From Schistosoma mansoni (Eukaryota; Platyhelminthes; Trematoda; Strigeidida; Schistosomatidae), in contig NC_031502.1 of assembly GCF_000237925.1 (NCBI RefSeq), forward strand, positions 29,959,266 through 30,023,265: a DNA stretch of 64,000 nt. The letters run 5' to 3'. A program made the translations under genes and the position numbers. Positions 38,380 through 50,458 of this stretch are shown piece after piece (the first letter of the stretch is position 1; every line of letters begins with the position of its first letter). The notes beneath the pieces are model-generated. The model had not been told where the DNA came from. It saw only the letters and a list, made by a program, of their open reading frames with translations, and did no database searches.

Positions 38380-40265
38380 AGGGTAGCATGCATTGCAAGG
38401 AACAATTACTTGCCCTAACAGGAGCATAAGAGGTACTAAAACTAAAATAAAGAAACAATGGAACATGTGTCTTCTGCCAGAAATGAAGGTCATGTTCCTA
38501 AATGAAACCTAGTTTTCCCTTGGTATCACAGATGAGGAAGTGAGTGTGCAAGAGATGACATTTTTCAGATGTAATAGGTAGCGCAGAACAAGAGGGCGGG
38601 GTGGCGATATACAAGAGCAGTTACCTCTGGGCTTTCCTCTGAATAATTTTACGATAACTGATATTAAGTAGTTCGACGTTGGGTTGCTTTAACGACACTG
38701 TCTAATCACAGGAATATGTCACCCTCCCACAGGAGTAAACAAACACAAAAAGCCAAATATTGTAGGCGCCACCAGTATTTAAAATATATTTTTCCAGTGG
38801 TCCATAGCAGTGGCCTTCAAAACCCCCTTCCTAAGCCCCACACTTTGTGTGTTACGCACTAGCCGCTGTCAGAGGTACGCCATTAATGGAACGTAAATGA
38901 CACTCAAATATAAAGAAGGATGAGAAACTGTTCATAAAAAATGACCGTATATCGGCTGGGAGGCTTTTAGCCTTTAGAGGCAGCAGCAGCTATAATGCAG
39001 TGAAGTCTGACATAATTTTTAGCAGAATTCCGTCACAGAATAGGACCGACTGTGCCCCATAGTGGTATCGGCTCCTAACCACACGATCTTTGAAGCTGAG
39101 CATATACTTACTGAGAAAATTTACATCCGATATTTAGCACTTAGAGATCAAAGATGGTGGACGCGGCAGGAATTGATCGTAATGGCATAGCTCAGACACG
39201 AAGGCACCATGAACCCATGTAATCTCTTGCTGCTTATATTGAATATACTACTCTCTACCCAGCTAAAATACGTTCTTCGGAAGTGTTGGATGTTATATTG
39301 CTGATTGTCATGTAGGACGTGTCAGTGAAGACTATGATATGACTTCCACTTAAGATCTTATAGATTCCGTAGCCATAACATGACATATCTACAATTTTGA
39401 GATTATACCTATTGTTATAGTAGCAAAAATAAATGTAATAATACCTAATCGAACCATGCGTCTACGATCGATGCTCGGTGGCTAAAAGGGGTACTTGGAA
39501 CAGATGGTGAACCCACTGCGAAACTCCAGCTATGACCGGTACACAGCACTGGGAAACAGAGGAAAAGTAACGGTACGGAAAGTTTGGAAATCTTACAAAC
39601 AGTCCTGGCTCATAAACTTCAGTCTGACTGCAAGTATTTGGGTCGCTTTACGTCTCAAACGAAAACCATTATTAGTCATAGGATTTACGTCAATACAAAA
39701 ATTTGGGCAGAAACCTCCGTTAACCTTAAAATCATCGAAGCTGTTAATAGGCATTTTGACAAGCAGCCAAATTATATGCAAGGTCAAAGGTCAAACCGAT
39801 GTCGCAACAGCGACAACGGTGGAGAGCACTTTACAGGTAGTACCATGGCTTTTACTCAGAAGCCAATGAAAGTTACGTCCAGCAAGTCACGTGGATGTGA
39901 TGATTTACTCATTAGTATTATAGAAATGTCCCAAAGTATTTTAGTTCAACAAAACGACCTATTTCAGCATCGCTTAGACTCCAAGCAGTTAGCAAAGCAA
40001 TGGAATCAACAGTCCTCTCTCCAATCACCGAAAAGAGATACAGAAAGAGTTATCGCTGCTACAGGTTAGTCGGTCTGTTTACAGCCCTCTCAAAAGTGCT
40101 AAATGGCCAAAACAGAGATAGAATAAGGAATTCTATAAATCCTCACAAACCCTTTCATGAGATGCAACACGGCTTCTGGAAAAGTTGGTAAACTGTCCCT
40201 AAATTCACCAATGAGACCTGTGAATTTCAATAATTTAGTTCTTCTGTACATGCGTGATATTCAAG
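38380..40265 (+). mobile_element. Very degraded CR1-like LINE remains
   Basis: Around 38,465-38,640 the plus strand reads an endonuclease remnant (LLPEMKVMFLNET, later RTRGGGVAIYKSS). Around 40,063-40,190 it reads an RT entry block (YRLVGLFTALSKVL, DRIRNSINPHKPFHEMQHGF), matching the CR1-like pattern YRPVSLT...FHEMQHGFRK. Between them lie open frames (39,495-40,069) that I cannot place in a LINE domain with confidence. Treating both ends as one element is an inference. Confidence 0.55.
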
Positions 40266-40269
40266 TGTG

Positions 40270-41125
40270 TAGAAGTGTCAGATGTGAAGATAATTCATAT
40301 GAGCTCCAAAGAGAACAAACAATATTAGAAGAATAGGCGGACAAGAGTAGTTGAGCTCTCAACTTACAAAAGTTTCACCTGAAGTGGTGTTTAGCTACAG
40401 AGATGATTCGGATTCGCTGTCTCCTCTATGTTACTCGCCTCCTCCGAAACTGAGTGGAGTGCGAGTTATGAAAGCCGTTAACAGATAGCTCAGACGTGAC
40501 AAATAACAGAGAGATGGAGCCAAATCCTGCTCAACTCTTCACCAGTTCGGAGGTAAATAGGTATGTCGACTTGTCATTTCTGCCTGAAAACATTTAGGCC
40601 TTGCATTTCCCGACATCAAAAACATTAGCATTTTTTCACCGCTCTTCCAGAATGCGATAAGAAGCTCTCGTCTCAAGTGCAGAGAAGCGTCGCGAAGTGT
40701 GTAACGGGATTAACATGAAAAGCATGTTAAGACTGACTTCCTAATCTAAGAAAGTTCTCAATTAATTGAAGAAATACATATAAGGCAAACGAATTGCAAC
40801 TGGAAGAATGCGCCAAAAATTTTTCCAAAGTGTTTTGTTGAACTGCGTCGTTGTTTCATCGTTCTCTTTTCTTAATAAGGATTTTTAATTTTGCTCATGG
40901 CTCTCGTGACTGCATTTTATGTTCATCAATCTTCTTTGTCTCTACTTTGTCTACAGATTTACCTTTATTACACTTATTTTACTGTCGCGTGTTGCCGGGT
41001 CACTGGCAAAATTTGAGTTTTCGACTAAGCTCAAGGTTACAGCGTGGCCCATTTGATTATTACTGATTCTTAACTACCTCCTGAGAACAGTTACTGGAAT
41101 CTTTTCAAGTAGATGTTTGATCCCA
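40270..41125. other. Unassigned
   Basis: No coding motif or repeat of this window was recognised. Confidence 0.35.
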
Positions 41126-41128
41126 TCC

Positions 41129-41462
41129 TGTTGGTAATGCTGGTGTTGATTCTCATGTACCGAATACTTGTTTATTAACCATCCCTTTTGCTGTTGAGCG
41201 CGTTATTTTTTGCTAGAGAAAGCCTTATCTGCATAGCACAGGCTGTGCCGTCTAAGATAATTTGTACTTTTGATATACTTTGTTTGCTTTTAAACTAGAA
41301 CAGTTTCAAATGAGCACTGAGATTGTGTTTTGATACAATTTAATACCGGTCACTTAGAAGCTCTTCGTACTCTACACAGGAGAACGTGGTTCGGTCTAAT
41401 AAAATAAACTTCGATTCGTCGGCTCAGAATTCAGACCAAATACTGGAGCTTCGGTCGTTACA
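41129..41462 (+). repeat. LTR-like sequence, boundaries unsure
   Basis: The segment ends with an AATAAAATAAACTTCG-like polyadenylation region and a terminal ...GGTCGTTACA, the arrangement seen at LTR 3' ends. A TGTTGG at 41,129 could be the start. No target duplication and no adjoining gag or pol was seen, so this is only a candidate. Confidence 0.25.
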
Positions 41463-41559
41463 ATAATACTGGTTTACAACATAATAACCTCTCCTAGAAT
41501 AAAAACATGCTACCCGAATCTTGATATCGCACTACATAAGACAACCATCAACAACTTGA

Positions 41560-41775
41560 ACATCACGTTGCTGACGCATAAGTACGACCGCACTTTTACT
41601 ATTAAAAGGCTCCCTTGTAATAAGGATGAGTGTTCTCCTAGCAGATGTGACGATATCCCCACCAGAGAGTAGCTTCAAAAGGGGACTTGATAACCATGTA
41701 ATCATCAATGGCCTTCCGTCGTCTGCCAAAAAACTGCCGACGTATCGTATCACTGGTAAAGACATCGTGGATAAA
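41560..41775 (+). mobile_element. CR1-like LINE relic, RT C-terminal tail
   Basis: The plus strand reads LLADVTISPPESSFKRGLDNHV (in two parts: LLADVTISPPE and SSFKRGLDNHV), the same C-terminal block as in the 16.1-kb relic (ALQADVTTPTAGSFKSILDK). It is an isolated fragment. Confidence 0.5.
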
Positions 41776-42289
41776 TAGTGCTTATGAAAAGCATCGCGCA
41801 AAATCCATTCTACTAAGGTGATCCCGGAACCAAGGAAAAAAGTCGAAAGTCAAGGATGATTGAATTTGAAGATGTATTTGTTGATGGTCGATTTGCATGC
41901 AAGCAGGGCCGATTGATTGTCGTGAGAAATTAACAGCGCGATTTATCTGTTATATCCCGAAGAGAATTATGAGTGGTAACTTTTGAGGACTATTTATGGA
42001 GCAATACTATGTGTATATTTTGTTGTATAATTATAAATTAACTGAACTATTCATACCCATATCCCTCTTATTATAAGCTTTGTTATGACCCACGAACTAT
42101 TACTATACGGTTTACCATTCTTGAGTTATCCCCAGTCTATTAGGGTAGAAACTCTACAACCATGAACTCGTTGTAGCATTTTAAAAACAAACTCTTGAAA
42201 TTGAAGTCTTCAGATTACCTGAAGGTGATGAAATTATTCGTGTGTTTTTGTCCGTACACGTTTCCATTATCATAAGTGAATAACGAGGT

Positions 42290-42480
42290 CTTCGATGACA
42301 AAATTTGCAATGACAAACATTATCTACAAAATAAACTGTTCCAATTGTGAAAAACACTACATTGGACAAAGTGGACGCGCCCTTCATCTTCTCCTGCACA
42401 AACATCAATAAGCCGTCGAATGCCGTTTCAACAGACTAAGTTGTATCGCGTAAACATGATCAGCGATCAACAATACAGAA
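42290..42480 (+). mobile_element. Penelope-like element fragment, GIY-YIG endonuclease
   Basis: The plus strand reads IIYKINCSNCEKHYIGQSGR, then ALHLLLHKHQ (about 42,318-42,409). This is the signature of the Penelope-like GIY-YIG nuclease: IYKI-x-C-x2-C at the start, YIGQ(T/S)GR, then a basic helix. A stop follows the HKHQ block. The RT part of the element is not present upstream. The match is short but distinctive; other GIY-YIG proteins lack the CxxC insertion in this place. Confidence 0.7.
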
Positions 42481-42496
42481 CTTTTTATGATTTTAT

Positions 42497-43140
42497 TTTA
42501 TTTAAACACTTAAATATTAGTACGAAGGGGCACCGACTACATATGCGCCGCACAAATCAAATGAGATTTGTGTGAGGGCTATGATACTGCACGGGTGCCT
42601 AGACTGAAGCAGGTGGTTTTCTTACGAGACCACAACCGGAGCCTTTGACCTAAAGATCTGATCCACAAGGCAGTGAAGCTTCGTAAGGAGATGCAGTCCA
42701 TTGTAGCCGGTGACCAACGACGATTGGTTCATACGCCATTTGTTCCCTCAGGATACTGAAAGCAATGTGCATCACTGGTTTGAAATGAGTGTTTTCCAAT
42801 TCTGCTAGGTGGACTCGCCGTGTCCACCAACCTGGGTGAAGTACCGGGCATTCGCTTTTCGTCCTCTCAATTTCGTAAACAATACCGGTGTCACGAGAAG
42901 GCAGTGAGTAGGACTTCATTGNNNNNNNNNNNNNNNNNNNNNNNNNNNNNNNNNNNNNNNNNNNNNNNNNNNNNNNNNNNNNNNNNNNNNNNNNNNNNNN
43001 NNNNNNNNNNNNNNNNNNNNNNNNNNNNNNNNNNNNNNNNNNNNNNNNNNNNNNNNNNNNNNNNNNNNNNNNNNNNNNNNNNNNNNNNNNNNNNNNNNNN
43101 NNNNNNNNNNNNNNNNNNNNNAGGCTGTTATTGGTGTTCT
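42497..43140 (+). repeat. Repeat family A, copy 2 (contains an N gap)
   Basis: It starts 'ttatttaaacacttaaatat' and follows copy 1 closely ('gtggttttcttacgagacca', 'catacgccatttgttccctc', 'cacgagaaggcagtgagtag') up to the gap at 42,922. The first bases after the gap ('aggctgtta') fit the next bases of the family ('aggctgtat') only briefly; what follows is not family A. Confidence 0.75.
42922..43121. other. Assembly gap (200 N)
   Basis: Exactly 200 N, inside a family A repeat. Contig ends falling in a dispersed repeat are a common cause of such breaks. Confidence 0.99.
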
Positions 43141-43945
43141 GTACTAGGCAGATAGCAGCACTGACAAGTACTCTAGACTGCTCGTACGGGTTTCGTGTGT
43201 CACTAGTCCGGTCAATAAGTCGCTGCTCTTTAATTGGCGGTTTTATCACTTCATATATAACAAGGCGCCGACTCAGACACACGTTATGACAGTATCCGAA
43301 CGTGGTCTGGTCAAAATGGTTAACCTAGCTTTTTCACCTAGGAGAGTGTCTAATAAATTGATGAAATCAGCATCAATGTCAGAGACCTACATAACAATTT
43401 TTCTCGGAAATTTATTTGTTGTTACATTCCCACTATAATTCCTGCTATCATTAATATCAGCATCATGACTAAACAATATCTGTCCACTTTCCCACTTATC
43501 ACCCCTGTCTATTTGTTATTCTTTAATTTCATCCTTTTACATTGTTTGAATAGACTATTTATTTGTCTATTCTGACAGTTATCTTCACTTTGTTACTCTA
43601 TATACTACCTCTCAATTTTTCACGTTCCAACCAACTAGTCATCTACCTGATAATACGGTTGCCAGTGATCTTAGTAACCCCGTTGCCTAAAACGAAAAGC
43701 ATTCACTGATAATCGGAAAACTTTTATTCGGTAATTAACTGACAAATTCACAAGGAGAGGCGTAGATGACTGACTGGACTACTATCACTGAACGATACCG
43801 ACGATCGGAAACCATACTGCAACATCAATAGATAAAAGCTGAGAAATGAACCAGCCCATTGAAATCAAGAACAAAAATATTATCTGATGACTTCAGTGAG
43901 TTTGTTTTAGCCTTTAAAGATAAGCTGGCCACCATGTACTCACTT
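43141..43945. other. Unassigned sequence right of the gap
   Basis: Pyrimidine-rich in 43,400-43,640 and without coding motifs. The first ~170 bp after the gap is unlike the rest of the window. Confidence 0.35.
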
Positions 43946-43949
43946 ACTC

Positions 43950-44180
43950 ACTTGAGCTTGTAGAGCGCGTGGGAACAAAATTAATGAGTCTTCCTAAATC
44001 TTCCTACTATCAGCTCTTAAAACGCCTAAACGTTTCCACTTATCTTCTCGTACAACGCGAGGTGACTTAATGTTGGCATTCTGTATCTTTAATTAAGACT
44101 GAGGTGTTAATGTGTCTCATCTTTTTGTCCCTTCCACTACTGATACTCTTCGTGGCCATAGGAAAATGGCTCATTTTAAA
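43950..44180 (+). mobile_element. CR1-like LINE relic, RT C-terminal region
   Basis: The plus strand reads LELVERVGTKLMSLPKSSYY, then LLKRLNVSTYLL and a 'gtgacttaatgttggcattc' stretch. This aligns with the fuller copy at 47,115-47,300 (SLERVQHVGTKLVKGLSKLP, RLKRLNLFPLSY, RGDLMLAFRIF). Stops and frame changes show decay. Confidence 0.65.
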
Positions 44181-44299
44181 TGTTGTCGAGGATTTCGGAT
44201 GTCGTTATTTATCACCTATTAACAGCATTTTTCCGTCACATGTCAATTTTCGTAATCTCTGTGCTTGTTACATAGCGTTTGTTCCAGTTTATTAATAGC

Positions 44300-46445
44300 T
44301 TGACGCATTTTTTGCTCACAACATGGGTGAATGTTTGGTAGATCCAGTTTGGTTATTTGTAACAACGCAAACTCAGGCGAGTAGAATTCACCATTTATCA
44401 AGTCAAAAAGAGAACGAAATCAGAGTTTCAAGTAAAAATGAGCTTTAAAAACATTTACACATGACTCACCTCCTTAATAATGACAGTGAAGGTTGAAGCA
44501 GTTGAGCGTTAGACTATTTATGGATATTATATGACTTACTAATACACATCTGTAAATAGTTCTATCCATTATAAATATCGTCGTCTTCGGCTGAACTGAC
44601 ATATTAATATGTCGGGTATCTGAGAAAGAATAATTATATGAGTAACAACCGACGTTGATAGCCTTTTCTGCCTGCTTTCTGAACATATACAGGAATTGTG
44701 TATAACATTACTGTGAGCATCACATAAATTAGTCAAATATTCCTCAAAGGTTAAGCGATGCTTGTTTGTTTTGAGCATGGTAACTAAAACATGTCGTAGT
44801 TAATACTAGTTTATGATATGTCAGCCATAGTGTTAACAAATAGATTTATGTTAACAGAATCCGAAATCACAGTCGAAATCACAAACAAGGTTTTAATGCA
44901 TGTGACGAGTAATATCTAAATAGTGCGTACCAGTTATTTCAATATTGTATGTAAACAGTGAATTAGTAATAGTATTATGGACGTTGTAAGTTGATTTTTC
45001 TCAGATTTCATATTACTGAATAAAGTTTTTCAATACGTTTATTTAGTGCCTGCAGTTTGTTTGTTAACACTAAATAACTAGATGAAATTCTAGGAGGGTT
45101 AGAGGATGAAGGGTACTGTTTACAACAAGTAAGACACTTGTAGGTACATCCTGTCAGCTGCTATTTCTTTTACCTGTTGAATTTGATACTGATAATGCAG
45201 TTTAATAGTCTGTTTCACGATCGGTTTGTTGTTTTTCGGAATTGCATGAAGCTGAGAAGGTCCCCATACGCTTTCTGATGTGCAATCTATGGCTTCTATC
45301 AACTAATTGAAAGGCTCAAACCTTTCTAATAATCAAGTTTATGCCTGTAAAAAACTTAGCGAATTTCTGAATATGGAAGATTATGTGGAGAGATAATTTA
45401 TAAGTTGATAGTGACTGTGTTTTACATTGACTACTGCCACGTCTATTCATCTAATGAATTATATAAACATAAATATAACAACTGTACAGTATTTTGCATT
45501 ACAAATCTTATTAGTATGTATAATTATAGTCTAGTTCGGTACCAATACTACTCTGATAAGAGACCTGATCCAAGAACGGTAAATTTGTCATGTGGCTGCC
45601 TAATCTGCAAGATCCTACGTGGAAGTCGCATCACTGTCTACACTGACCTATTGTATCGTGACAATTACCAATGATACTTAGTACTTCTTAAGAACACATT
45701 TATACTGGGGATAGAATAATATATTTAATGTGAATAGTAATAAGTTACACGTAACGACCACGCCTGCAGGACAGGGCCATGCCATCCGATTGAATGGATG
45801 TCACCACGTCCATCACTGCCGAAGAAGACAAAAATAAAAATTCGGCAAAAGTGTATTGGTGCATCATTGCTACCGGCACAGAAACAACAACATTTGATGC
45901 AGAAAAATCAGTTTATAAGCTGGATATATAGTTAAGTTAAAAATGCTACTACGAAAAACTTTTTATAGTGAACAGCCCTTGTCACGTCTCCACACTTTGT
46001 TGTATTCCAATCCATATTTACTATTGTAGAGAATACTACACAAAGAAAGGCGTTGGAGAGACTACAGCCTTACCTATTTATCGATGATTCTTAAGTGAAA
46101 ATTGACTTCGTTGAATCTGTACATAGTGTTTGCTTAGACTGGATAGTTTTGATTATGGAAGTGTGAGTGTTATCTATCTTCCATCAACTGCAGTATCTAA
46201 GAATATGATGGACTATACAGTTTATATTTCGCAGTTGATCGAGCTTACGTATAAGAGTTCGTCTTCCTATGTATACTAGTAGCATATGACGGCAAGGACA
46301 CCGGCATGTGAAAATTTATTCACGATGCAGGTTATGTCTGCTCATAATTTTTTTTGCTTCCAGAGAAACAGAACAGGACGCTATCGACCAAATTAACCCC
46401 CAAAATTTACCACGACCGGACAAAATGTTTCCAAAAATGGCGAGA
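44300..46445. other. Mostly unassigned; small LINE-like fragment at 45.6 kb
   Basis: The stretch 45,570-45,670 is related to 17,220-17,320 and may be a piece of a CR1-like 5' region. No other coding or repeat signal was found. Confidence 0.35.
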
Positions 46446-46449
46446 TTGG

Positions 46450-47720
46450 GAAGTTACGAAGCAACAATCGTTTCAACGTGTGCACTACGAGCTTTGGAAT
46501 AAAAGTTGATATACAGGAATGGATAGGAAGCTTCTTATGTGACCGCAGACAGGGAGTGAGGGTCAATGGAACGCTATCCGAATGGAAACCGGTCAAAAGT
46601 GATGTACCCCAAGACACCTTCTTAGGCCTTTTACTTTTCTTTCTGTATGATAATGAACTACCTTTATTACTTAAGTCGTCGACGTTATTGTTTGCGGATG
46701 ATGTTAAAATCTGGAGAATAATAGGAAGTGAGACTGATCGTTGTTATCTACAAGCAGATTTAGACGAATAAGTTAGATGGGCTCATGATTGGGGCTTGGA
46801 AGTTAATTCCAGGAAGAGCGTGCTCATGCACATCGAACACGGTAATAGTTACTATTATTCCATTAATGTTACGTCTCTTCCACGCGTTCAAGAACATAAA
46901 GACTTAGGAGTAACTATGAGTCACGACTTGAAAACTACAACGCACTGCAATGAGGCTGCTTCCAAAGGTTATCGTGCGCTATGGTCACTTCGCAGAGCAT
47001 TTAAATGCTTTGACGAGGATATGTTTCGAATTTTATACCCCACCTATGTAAGGTCACACTTAGAATACTGTATCCAAGCAGCTAGCTCATGTCTGATAAA
47101 AGATACTAAATCACTTGAGCGTGTCCAGCATGTAGGGACAAAATTAGTGAAGGGTCTTTCTAAACTCCCTTACGATGAGCGTTTGAAACGTCTAAACCTT
47201 TTCCCCTTATCTTATCGTAGGACACGAGGTGACCTTATGCTGGCATTTCGTATCTTTAATTATGATCTGGGTGTTAATATGTCTTATCTTTTTGCTCCCT
47301 CCAGCACTAATAATCTCCCAGGTCATAGCAAGAAGGTTCTGAAACCGCGATCTAATAAACTAAAGGTGGGGTCCCGTTTTTCTCATCGAGTGGTCAATGA
47401 CTGGAACGCTTTACCAGAACAAGTGGTATCAGCACCACCAGTGAACATTTTCAAGAAGAAGCTAGACTTTCACTGGAAGGTAATCTGTCAGGATTAACAC
47501 AGGTTCATCAACCTACTATCCTTATTACTGAAGACTGAAGACAGATAGAGCTAAATCAATGTTCTTCGTAATTATTTTGTAGTTTTGCTGCAGCAAAAGA
47601 CCACTTATATATAAGAAAACCTGATATTCATGCAACCCAACAGACACCCAACAGACCCTGAGCAATTGAAATACGGAATGACCGCCTCCTGTCCGGCCTT
47701 TCAAGGTCGTTTAAACGAAA
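46450..47720 (+). mobile_element. CR1-like LINE, 5'-truncated RT half
   Basis: From about 46,478 the plus strand reads the RT palm: DIQEWIGSFLCDRRQGVRVN, a degraded GVPQGTxLGPLLF block, the FADDVKIWRII catalytic box (46,690-46,722), GLEVNSRKSVLMHI, and then the thumb and C-terminal region (LGVTMSHDLKTTTHC, YPTYVRSHLEYCIQAASS, SHRVVNDWNALPEQVVSAPP) to the stop at 47,497. One in-frame stop at 46,769 splits the palm; otherwise the frame is well kept, so it is younger than the copy at 17.4-20.3 kb. The endonuclease and ORF1 are missing. Confidence 0.88.
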
Positions 47721-47724
47721 CGGC

Positions 47725-49308
47725 GGGTGGTTTTAAAAGATCTGATCTGCACCAAAAACAAGTATTCGACGCATTTTTGTCTAGCGATTTATAATAATCT
47801 AATTCTTGCGTTTCAAAAGACTGCCTTCATTGGATTTATTCTTCATTCAGTTCACATGCTATGCTTTTCCGTTTATCAAAGTCGAATCATGCCTTTCAGT
47901 GAAGTGGTAACAGGTTAATTTATTTGACCTTATCATGCATGTGACAAGCAGGCTATCTAAAGGACCATACCTGTGATAATTTACTTCTTAATAAAATATC
48001 ATGGTCTGCATTTAAATCTTTAACTTGGAGGTAAATGGTTCTTAAAAATTCTAAGCTGACTGGGAACGGACGAAAGATAAACTTTTCCATTTTAACTTTA
48101 ATAATACATAGTGGTCAGGCTTGCATATTCTAATGACCCAATGGATCTATATTAGCGAGAATATTTATTCTTTCACGTCCTAACACACCAGGCAGTTTGA
48201 TCTGTAAGTTGTAATTTTAAAAGTTAGAAACTCATGGTCTGGGACAGATTTTTACTTCTGAATGTACAGACGTCTAACGGTAGTAAAGGATTTTTGTTAG
48301 ATAACCGGCGTTTATGACGGCATTTCCTCTGGATAACGGATGGGAAGCGTAGGGATGGCCTCAGAAATTACACGCCACTTTGTTTCTCTCTTCAGTGTTA
48401 AGGCCCTATAGGTACAGTTTTAGGTCGTTTGAAGCTACTCAATAGGGCGCCTTCCATGACTGATCTCAAGCAGTTGTCTGTTTTTCACTCCATTCGTGCT
48501 TCCTAGTCTTATAGATCACTCTCAACACAGTCTCTTTTGTAGGGCAACGTGCAAGTGACAACTTACCTCTTACAACACGTGAAATCACCTCGTCCATCAT
48601 TAAGCCCTATCTTCACCACCTATCCAAAATAGATTTACGGGTCACATAACTTATTTTCGTGCCATATCAGTGGCTTTGGTTTTTGCATGTTATCTGATAT
48701 GTCAGAATTACTGTGGTCGAACCTGCCTTTTTTATTATGAACTATCGTCCAGAAGAACTGTCTCCAGCTTTCTTTTCTTTCATATACTTTACGAAAAACT
48801 ACTTGTGACTTTAAAGAAATCCGATATTCATATTGGTGCGGCTGTGTTGCTGGGACTGCCGAATAGTTGCTATTAATTACAATGAAGCAATATTGCTACA
48901 CCGACTCAAGAAAGGAAAATAGTGTAAATCTCGACTTGTTCATTTACCGACCACTGATCAAAGAGACATCAAAGCTTACAATAAGGTGTGTAACATTTTA
49001 AATTTTCAGTGAATGGATAAATTTTGAAGGAGCAATAGTTGACATAAATTAGTTAACAGTCCTGTTTCTATATAACTTACAAAATGGATAAGCTTGCCTG
49101 CTTGACTGAGAAATATAACTCGTCACTGAGTTGTACGTTTGTTTTTTAACCCAACTCTATACTTCTCTTTGTGAATCCGACCACAGCTTAGACTCCTCTG
49201 CCCCACTTTCTTTTTTGAAGGATATCTCGCCAACATTACCGTTTCTAAGTGTCTTTTGGGACCGAAATTTCGTGCAGTTGTATTTTGTAACTTACTACTT
49301 ACGTACGC
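47725..49308. other. Intergenic, nothing recognised
   Basis: A 68-codon frame at 48,670-48,876 is hydrophobic but has no family motif or splice context. No shared repeat was seen. Confidence 0.4.
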
Positions 49309-49311
49309 CTG

Positions 49312-50458
49312 TTACTCCCAATGGAGCATAGGCTACTGACCAGCATTCTCCAACCCACTCTGTCCGCAGCCTTCCTTTCTAGTTCTATCCAACTTTTGTT
49401 CATTCTCCCCATGTATGTCTCCATTTCTCGGCGTAATGTGTTCTTTGGTCTTCTTCTTTTCCTTTGACCTTCAGGATTCCATGTGAGGGCTTGTCCTGTG
49501 ACTCAGTTGGGTTATTTTCTCAATGTGTGTCCTATCCACTTCCAGCGCTTCCTCCTGATTTCTCCCTCCACTGGAATCTGGTTTGTTGTCTCTCACAGTA
49601 ACTTGTTGCTGATGGTGTCTGGCCAACGGATCTGAAGTATCTTACTTAGACAACTGTTAATAAACACCTGTATATTCTGGATGATGGCTTTCGTAGTTTT
49701 CCACGTCTCCGCCCCATACACTAAAACTGTCTTGACATTTGTATTCAAAATTCTGATCTTGGTGTTGGTTGACAATTTTTTTGAGTTCCAGATGTTCTTC
49801 AGTTGTAAATATGCCGTTCTTGCTTTGCCGATCCGCGCCCTCACATCTGCATCTGATCCACTGTGTTCATCAATGATGCTGCCCAGATATGTAAAGGTTT
49901 TCACATCCTCCAAAGCTTCTTCGTCAAGTGTCATTCGATTGGTGCATGCTTTATTGTATCGGAGAGTCTTGCTTTTCCATTTGTTTATATTGAGACCTAC
50001 TTCTGCTGAGGCTGCTGCTACTCTGGTCGTTTTCTCCTGCATTTGTTGTTGCGAGTGTGATAGAAGAGCCAGATCATCTGCGAAGTCTAGACCTTCCAGC
50101 TGCATCCTAGCTGTGCACTGTATCCCACGCTTTCCCCCAGATGTTGACATCATAATCCAGTCGATCACCAGGAGAAAGAGAAAGGGCGAGAGTAAGCAAC
50201 CTTACCTGACACCGGTCTTTACTTCAAACGAGTCAATGAGTTGTCCTCTATGCACGATTTTGCAGTCTAATTCATCATAGGAATTCCGTATGATATTGAC
50301 TATCTTCTCAGGCACGCCATAGTGTTGTCCTATCCACGCTATCAAATGCTTTCTCTCAGTCAATGATGTTGATGTGGAGTGATGAATTCCATTCAACTTA
50401 TTGTTCCACAATGATCCGTAGAGTTTCGATTTGGTCTGTACACGATCGATCCTTATGT
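49312..50458 (-). mobile_element. RTE-like LINE, second 5'-truncated copy
   Basis: The minus strand carries the RTE RT palm and C-terminus: LDFADDLALLSHSQQQMQEK (about 50,090-50,030), VGLNINKWKSKTLRYNKACT, TFTYLGSIIDEHSGSDADVR, and LVYGAETWKTTKAIIQNIQV. It aligns with 23,445-24,600 and diverges abruptly at about 50,457, the truncation point. Its 570-base frame at 49,593-50,168 is open, so it has kept its frame better than the first copy. Confidence 0.88.
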
